Below are positions 59,567-64,000 of a DNA stretch of 64,000 bases, in pieces (positions within the stretch are counted from its first letter, which is position 1; each line of letters opens with the position of its first letter). The DNA is from JAGPUQ01 sp036961295 (lineage in GTDB: Bacteria > Pseudomonadota > Gammaproteobacteria > Pseudomonadales > Porticoccaceae), in the NCBI GenBank assembly GCA_036961295.1, contig JBALVX010000002.1:310001-374000 (forward strand), in the 5' to 3' direction. The notes beneath the pieces were generated by a model. That model was not told the DNA's origin, did not search any database, and worked only from the letters and a program-made list of their open reading frames with translations. Both the position numbers and the translations under genes were made by a program.

Positions 59567-60197
59567 GGCGAATGGTGTTGCCCTGAGTATGTTTATTAAC
59601 ACCACCACTGGCGAACGCAGCCAATAATTGTTTCATCGCCTGCCCGCGATGGCTCACAACATTTTTTGTATCGGCAGGTAACTGCGCCGAAGTACAGTTT
59701 TGATCCGGCGCAAAAAATAACGGGTCATAACCAAAACCGTTGATTCCTCGGGGCTCCGACAAAATCATGCCTTCCCAGGTGCCCTGACAAATTAGCGGAC
59801 TGGGATCCTGAGCGTGGCGCATATACACCAGCACGCACTGAAAGCGCGCGCTACGTTGCTGCTCCGGAATGTCTTGAAGCTGATCCAAAAGCTTTCGGTT
59901 GTTATCCTCGTCGCTGGCATTTTCGCCAGCAAAACGTCCAGAATAAATACCAGGGGTTCCTCGCAGGTAGTCCACCTCCAAACCAGAATCGTCGGCGAGT
60001 GCGGGAAAGCCACTACGGTCTGCGGCGTAACGCGCTTTAATGATAGCGTTTTCAACAAAACTCAAACCGTTTTCTTCGGCTTCAGTGGCAAAAAATTCGG
60101 ATTGTGCTAATACCTCGAAATGCGCCCTCGCGAGTAGCGCCTGAAACTCTTTCAATTTGCCGGCATTGCCGCTGGCCAACACCAGTTTTTCAGTCAT
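59559..60197 (-). CDS. rdgB: dITP/XTP pyrophosphatase
   Basis: This protein of about 212 residues has LVLASGNAGKLKEFQALLA, the Ham1 signature ALADDSGLEVDYLRGTPGIYSGRFAGENASDEDNNRKLL, and GINGFGYDPLFF. It clears non-canonical purine nucleoside triphosphates. The start ATG 60197 gives MTEKLVLASGN. It shares eight bases with hemW, so these two are coupled as in Pseudomonas. Confidence 0.96.
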   Translation of the reverse strand: MTEKLVLASGNAGKLKEFQALLARAHFEVLAQSEFFATEAEENGLSFVENAIIKARYAADRSGFPALADDSGLEVDYLRGTPGIYSGRFAGENASDEDNNRKLLDQLQDIPEQQRSARFQCVLVYMRHAQDPSPLICQGTWEGMILSEPRGINGFGYDPLFFAPDQNCTSAQLPADTKNVVSHRGQAMKQLLAAFASGGVNKHTQGNTIRHA

Positions 60198-60324
60198 CCT
60201 CTGTCCTTTCAACGAGCATTAGCTATTTTTATTGTAATAAACTCAGGCCGCAACTCTGGCCACAATAAATGACGGTTAAACATCGGTCGCGTTAGATGGT
60301 CTTCTTCACTATGGCTATTTATTC

Positions 60325-60362
60325 GCCGCAGCCGTAATTAGCCGCAGCGCTTTATTCGTCGT
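60325..60362 (+). repeat. Degenerate repeat at the DUF4426 gene stop
   Basis: Elements ATTCGCCGCAGCC, ATTAGCCGCAGC and ATTCGTCGTG recur, the last holding the 3' end of the DUF4426 gene. The copies are diverged. Confidence 0.5.
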
Positions 60363-60801
60363 GATAAAAAGTGCGTTGAAACGACAGGTTGTAGGAGGGC
60401 ATGTCGGGGCTAGGTTTAACCTTAATTTTAAACGTCAGTGGGTCTTCGTTTTCAAAACGAAACGGCGCCAGGTAATACACCACATTGCCTTCGCGCACTT
60501 CAAAAAAATCCAGCTCCTGGCGCTGGGCAAAAATATTGGATACGTAACCCGTTACTAGCGCGGCTCGCCCGCCCTCAATACCGTCCGGCACCACCGCGAT
60601 ATTGATCAAGCCGCGATCCTTGCCCCGGGTAATATCGTATTTAGCCGCGACGCCAGGACTGATAAAGCTACTATTAAACGCACTGTAATAAACTTTGTTA
60701 TTACCGAATTCTCGGTAAGCTAATTCGCCGGAAAACGTATTGGCAGGACCAAATAACGACACGCACAATATTGTAAAATATAAAAGACGCAAATTTTTCA
60801 T
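60352..60801 (-). CDS. DUF4426 family exported protein
   Basis: This protein of about 149 residues has a signal peptide (MKNLRLLYFTILCVSLFGPANTFSG). The body has YREFGNNKVYYSAFNSSFISPGVAAKYDITRGKDRGLINIAVVPDG and a strand-rich C terminus with FRFENEDPLTFKIKVKPSPDMPSYNLSFQRTFYHDE. The function is unknown. It usually lies between rdgB and metW, as here. ATG 60801 has AGGAGA eight bases upstream; the longer frame was rejected. Confidence 0.88.
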   Translation of the reverse strand: MKNLRLLYFTILCVSLFGPANTFSGELAYREFGNNKVYYSAFNSSFISPGVAAKYDITRGKDRGLINIAVVPDGIEGGRAALVTGYVSNIFAQRQELDFFEVREGNVVYYLAPFRFENEDPLTFKIKVKPSPDMPSYNLSFQRTFYHDE

Positions 60802-60893
60802 TAAAGACTCTCCTGCTAGTTTTCGTTGCACCGCTACCGCGCGCCACACCGTTTTCAACGCTCTGAGCATCCCAGCCAATGCGAGCGTCACTT

Positions 60894-60940
60894 AAATTAC
60901 ACCATTCAATTACAAAACCCAGTTACAAATCCAACTATCG
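60894..60940 (+). repeat. 12-14 bp degenerate repeat at the metW stop
   Basis: Units 60894-60907, 60908-60920 and 60921-60932 share ANTTACANANCC. A fourth diverged unit contains the metW stop (60935-60937). Confidence 0.65.
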
Positions 60941-61531
60941 AGTTAAACGGTAAATCGCCGTAGTGCCGAAAGCGTTGGGCCACAAGGCTTTGAGTGCTTT
61001 ATCCGGGTTTTGTTCAGCCACCACACTGCGATCCAAAATCCGGATACCCTTGAGCCGGCATAAATCCTCAAAGTCACGCACCGTGCAGAAATGAATGTTC
61101 GGGGTATCGTACCACTGATGAGCCAACTGCTTAGTCACTGGCATACGACCGCGAAACAGCAGCGAACAACGGGTGCGTATATGGCCAAAGTTGGGGAAGG
61201 TCACGATGCATTCCCGGCCGACGCGGAGCATTTCGTCGATCATTAAATCGGGACGGCGCAATACTTGCAGCGAGTAGGTCATGACGACAGTGTCAAAGCT
61301 GTCGTCGGCAAAATTCGACAGGCCCTCGTCCAAATCCTGCTCAATAACGTTGACTCCCTTACCAATACAGGTAGCAATGTTCTCGGGATCAATTTCCAGG
61401 CCATAGCCCTCGATGATCTGGTGATTATCCGTGAGCGCGCGCAACAAATCGCCCTGCCCACAGCCGAGGTCAAGCACCCGGCTGTCCGGGGTAATCCACT
61501 GCTGCAAAATGTCGAGATCAATTCTAAGCAT
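60935..61531 (-). CDS. metW: Methionine biosynthesis methyltransferase-like protein MetW
   Basis: This protein of about 198 residues begins MLRIDLDILQQWITPDSRVLDLGCGQGDLLRALTDN, with the SAM-binding motif. It continues FADDSFDTVVMTYSLQVLRRPDLMIDEMLRVGRECIVTFPNFGHIRTRCSLLFRGRMPVTK and ends with FGTTAIYRLTR. MetW works with MetX to acylate homoserine efficiently. I use ATG 61531, which overlaps the metX stop as TGATG and has GGAGG upstream; a GTG two codons earlier is possible. Confidence 0.96.
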   Translation of the reverse strand: MLRIDLDILQQWITPDSRVLDLGCGQGDLLRALTDNHQIIEGYGLEIDPENIATCIGKGVNVIEQDLDEGLSNFADDSFDTVVMTYSLQVLRRPDLMIDEMLRVGRECIVTFPNFGHIRTRCSLLFRGRMPVTKQLAHQWYDTPNIHFCTVRDFEDLCRLKGIRILDRSVVAEQNPDKALKALWPNAFGTTAIYRLTR

Positions 61532-62733
61532 CAACACTCCTCCGCGACGCGAGCCATGTAAGTTCCAAGGGCTGTTTCGTAGCGTTCATTAGGAAGTAAA
61601 AATGCGTCGTGGCCCATGTCCGATTCAATACAGGCGGAAGACACGTCGCGATTAGCGGCAATCAGCGCATTAACGATTTCCCGTGAGCGGTCGGGGGCAA
61701 AACGCCAGTCACTGGTAAACGATACCACCAAAAACTTGCATTGCGCTTGCTTAAACGCGCGCACCGGATCGTCCTGGTAGTCCCGCGCCAAATCAAAATA
61801 ATCCAGCATTTTAGTTATCAACATATAGGTGTTGGCGTCAAAGCTTTCGGCGAATTTTTCGCCCTGATACTGAAGATAACTTTCAACCTGAAATTCTACC
61901 GGAGACTCCAAACCCCGCTGCAATGAACCCGTACTCAGTTCCCGCCCAAAGCGCAGGCCCATCAAGGCATCAGAAAGGTAGGTGACGTGCCCGACCATGC
62001 GGGCCAGCGCCAGACCATTGCGCGGCAAGGTATCGTGCTCGGCAAAATCGCCATCGTGAAAATCCGGATCCGAGCGAATCGCCCGCCTCGCAATTTCGTT
62101 AAAGGCAATATTTTGTGCCGTCAATTTCAGTGCAGAAGCAATTACCACGCAGTGGCGCACGCGCTCGGGGCAATCTACCGCCCAGCGCATCGCGTTCATG
62201 CCACCCAGACTGCCGCCGATAACCACCGCCCACTGCTCAATGCCCAGGCGGTCGGCAAGATCGGCCTGACTACTGACCCAGTCCCTTACCCGCAGTGGCG
62301 GAAAGTGCTTGCCCCAGGCTTTACCCGTATCGGGATCAACGGAACGCGGCCCGGTGCTGCCGTCGCAACCACCAATATTATTTAAACACACGACAAAAAA
62401 ACGCTCGCTGTCGATGGGTTTACCGGGGCCAATGTAATCGTCCCACCAACCGGGTTTTTTATCGTCCTCAGCGTAATAACCCGCCGCGTGGTGATTGCCG
62501 CTTAAGGCATGGCAAACCAGTACGGCATTGGTTTTCGCGGCATTAAGCTGGCCGTAGGTTTCCACCACCAGGTCGTAGGAACGCAAAGTGCGCCCACAGC
62601 TCAAGGCCAGGGGCTGGTCAAAGTGGTAGGTTTCAGGGCTAACCGGGCCGACGGAACGGCTGGCCTCGCTACTAGCTGAGAGACTGGGATCTCTGCTACT
62701 ACTTTTACTATTATTAAAAGGCGCGTCCGACAT
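61531..62733 (-). CDS. metX: Homoserine O-acyltransferase
   Basis: This 400-residue alpha/beta hydrolase has the nucleophile in VVIGGSLGGMNAMRWAV. YETYGQLNAAKTNAVLVCHALSGNHHAAG and DMGHDAFLLPNERY carry the other catalytic residues. It makes O-acetyl- or O-succinyl-homoserine for methionine; gammaproteobacterial MetX with MetW often uses succinyl-CoA, which cannot be settled by eye. The N terminus has a Ser-rich lead (SKSSSRDPSLSASSEASRS), longer than usual. Confidence 0.96.
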   Translation of the reverse strand: MSDAPFNNSKSSSRDPSLSASSEASRSVGPVSPETYHFDQPLALSCGRTLRSYDLVVETYGQLNAAKTNAVLVCHALSGNHHAAGYYAEDDKKPGWWDDYIGPGKPIDSERFFVVCLNNIGGCDGSTGPRSVDPDTGKAWGKHFPPLRVRDWVSSQADLADRLGIEQWAVVIGGSLGGMNAMRWAVDCPERVRHCVVIASALKLTAQNIAFNEIARRAIRSDPDFHDGDFAEHDTLPRNGLALARMVGHVTYLSDALMGLRFGRELSTGSLQRGLESPVEFQVESYLQYQGEKFAESFDANTYMLITKMLDYFDLARDYQDDPVRAFKQAQCKFLVVSFTSDWRFAPDRSREIVNALIAANRDVSSACIESDMGHDAFLLPNERYETALGTYMARVAEEC

Positions 62734-62804
62734 AGGTGGGGAGTACTTATTTAGCAGAGGCCAGTCTAAAGAGGGGCCGACAGTGGCGCAAGCGTCATCG
62801 CTGC

Positions 62805-63395
62805 TTAAATCCCCGGCACCAGACTTAACGGCAAGTAGCTTGCTTTCGCGAAATTACCCAAGGCGATACGCAGCACCATAATGATCAGCAGCACCCCCAT
62901 GGTTGAGAGATCGAGTCCGCCCATGGGAGGAATAACCCGCCGCACCGGCGCGATTACCGGTTCGACCAATTGGCAGACCAGGGAAACCGCCGGGTGATTG
63001 GTGCGCGGGGCAACCCAGCTAACGATGACCACCACAAAAATACTATAGAAATAGACATTCAACACCGTCGAAGCGACGCCAATCAAAGACCACAAGGCCG
63101 GATACAACAAATTGCCAAATGCACCCCCAGAAGCAATAGCGATGCTAGCAACGATGGTGATAAATTCCACCAGCAGTGCGAGTGTTAGGCTCGCGGTATT
63201 AAACGTGCGGTAGGGCGGCAGGACCTTACCAAGGGTATTGGTCGGCACATGGGTGATTTTATAGATCGTCTGGGCGATCGGGTTATAGAAACTCGCTCGG
63301 CTGAGCTGTAATAAAAACCGCAGCAAAAACACGATCACTAAGAGACCGCCGAGGAATTGAATTAAAAACAAACTGATCTCTAACAAAGTGTTCAT
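62805..63395 (-). CDS. yggT: YggT family membrane protein
   Basis: This 196-residue protein consists of two YggT units, each with two membrane helices. Visible segments are FLIQFLGGLLVIVFLLRFLLQL, TLALLVEFITIVASIAIA, YFYSIFVVVIVSWVAPR and MGVLLIIMVLRIALGNF, with PIAPVRRVIPPMGGLDLSTMG in the second. It resides in the inner membrane and has been linked to osmotic tolerance in E. coli. It precedes proC as elsewhere. Confidence 0.93.
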   Translation of the reverse strand: MNTLLEISLFLIQFLGGLLVIVFLLRFLLQLSRASFYNPIAQTIYKITHVPTNTLGKVLPPYRTFNTASLTLALLVEFITIVASIAIASGGAFGNLLYPALWSLIGVASTVLNVYFYSIFVVVIVSWVAPRTNHPAVSLVCQLVEPVIAPVRRVIPPMGGLDLSTMGVLLIIMVLRIALGNFAKASYLPLSLVPGI

Positions 63396-63400
63396 GTTGC

Positions 63401-64000
63401 TTACTCCTGAGCCTCAGCTGCTTCAATACCCATTGCCTGGGCGCGCTCGAATGCCGCCGTCATGGCGTTTTCAAAAATATCGCCAAGTCCTTGCGCCTGA
63501 AAATTGTTTAACGCGGCCTCGGTAGTCCCGCCAGGAGACGTTACCCTACGCCGCAACTCGGCAACATCGACGTCGCTTTCAAGCGCCATCTGAGCCGCAC
63601 CCAGTGCGGTTTGCAGGGTGAGGTCGCGCGCCACCTCGGGAGCCAGGCCAAGCTTTTCGCCAGCCGCCATCATTGACTCCATCACCAGGAAAAAATACGC
63701 CGGGCCGCTGCCAGAGAGCGCCGTCACCGCATCAATACCGCGTTCGCTATCCAGCCAGGCGGTGATGCCGACGGCGGCGAGAATAGCTTCGGCGAGCTGC
63801 CGCTGCTGCGCATTTACCGACTCGGTTGCGTACAGGCCGGTGGCACCAAGCTGTAATAATGCCGGGGTGTTGGGCATGCAGCGCACGATGGGCAGCTCGG
63901 CCTGCTCAGATACCATAAGGCCATTCAACACCGCCACCGGGATGCCCGCGACAATGGAAATAACCAGGGGGCGATGATTTAAGACACCCTCCAAGCCGCC
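63401..64000 (-). CDS. proC: Pyrroline-5-carboxylate reductase (partial, N terminus beyond the window)
   Basis: The last 199 residues are present. They include LPIVRCMPNTPALLQLGATGLYA, VTALSGSGPAYFFLVMESMMAAGEKLGL and LRRRVTSPGGTTEAALNNF, the ProC motifs of the NADPH-linked last step of proline synthesis. The frame continues past position 64000 without a start, so the N-terminal dinucleotide-binding part lies outside. It is five bases from yggT and likely in one operon with it. Confidence 0.95.
   Translation of the reverse strand, partial: GGLEGVLNHRPLVISIVAGIPVAVLNGLMVSEQAELPIVRCMPNTPALLQLGATGLYATESVNAQQRQLAEAILAAVGITAWLDSERGIDAVTALSGSGPAYFFLVMESMMAAGEKLGLAPEVARDLTLQTALGAAQMALESDVDVAELRRRVTSPGGTTEAALNNFQAQGLGDIFENAMTAAFERAQAMGIEAAEAQE

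Overview
The window is a chromosomal segment of a marine-type gammaproteobacterium. It is probably a Cellvibrionales relative (Spongiibacteraceae, Halieaceae or Cellvibrionaceae grade), judged from protein families and gene order rather than from any search. Several blocks follow the order known in Pseudomonas and Escherichia: parC-parE-yqiA-cpdA-yqiB-nudF with divergent tolC; hldE and an LPS-core (waa/wap) block running to ilvE and glnE; folA, thyA, lgt, a HAD phosphatase, rppH and ptsP; and hemW-rdgB-DUF4426-metW-metX-yggT-proC. I saw no rRNA, tRNA, CRISPR array, insertion sequence or prophage.

Layout. 1-3.9 kb: a minus-strand acyl-CoA catabolic operon (two acyl-CoA dehydrogenases, a MaoC hydratase, a short-chain dehydrogenase). 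4.1-11.4 kb: topoisomerase IV and the yqiA-cpdA-yqiB-nudF group. 11.5-19.3 kb: tolC, waaA, an FAD oxidoreductase and aldo/keto reductase pair, hldE, waaC. 19.5-20.1 kb: a decayed sugar-kinase-like pseudogene. 20.1-29.4 kb: LPS core assembly, with an AT-rich stretch holding a two-domain glycosyltransferase and a GT4 enzyme, then a carbamoyltransferase, a tandem kinase, waaP, waaG and waaF. 29.5-41 kb: ilvE, glnE, an orphan GspE-type ATPase, argA, efpL, a small monooxygenase, a methyltransferase and ilvD. 41-49.5 kb: a TonB-dependent receptor and a TtpC/DUF3450-type TonB energising operon, with an extra exbD in opposite orientation. 49.9-64 kb: folA, an old-yellow-enzyme homologue, thyA, lgt, HAD phosphatase, rppH, ptsP, a zinc metallopeptidase, hemW, rdgB, DUF4426, metW, metX, yggT and the 3' part of proC.

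The most unusual property is not a single gene. Degenerate short tandem repeats (6-18 bp units, 2-7 copies) recur at more than 20 places. Between genes they sit against, or include, a start or stop codon. Inside genes the units are 6, 12 or 15 bp and keep the frame, giving low-complexity inserts in otherwise conserved enzymes (TolC, WaaA, GlnE, ArgA, HemW and others). In front of parE the repeat makes a chain of three five-codon minicistrons, each overlapping the next through ATGA, with the last overlapping the parE start. A similar stop/start cassette repeat lies between the FAD oxidoreductase and aldo/keto reductase genes. Neither downstream gene has an evident Shine-Dalgarno sequence. This looks like an undescribed mode of gene-boundary evolution, and possibly of translational coupling.
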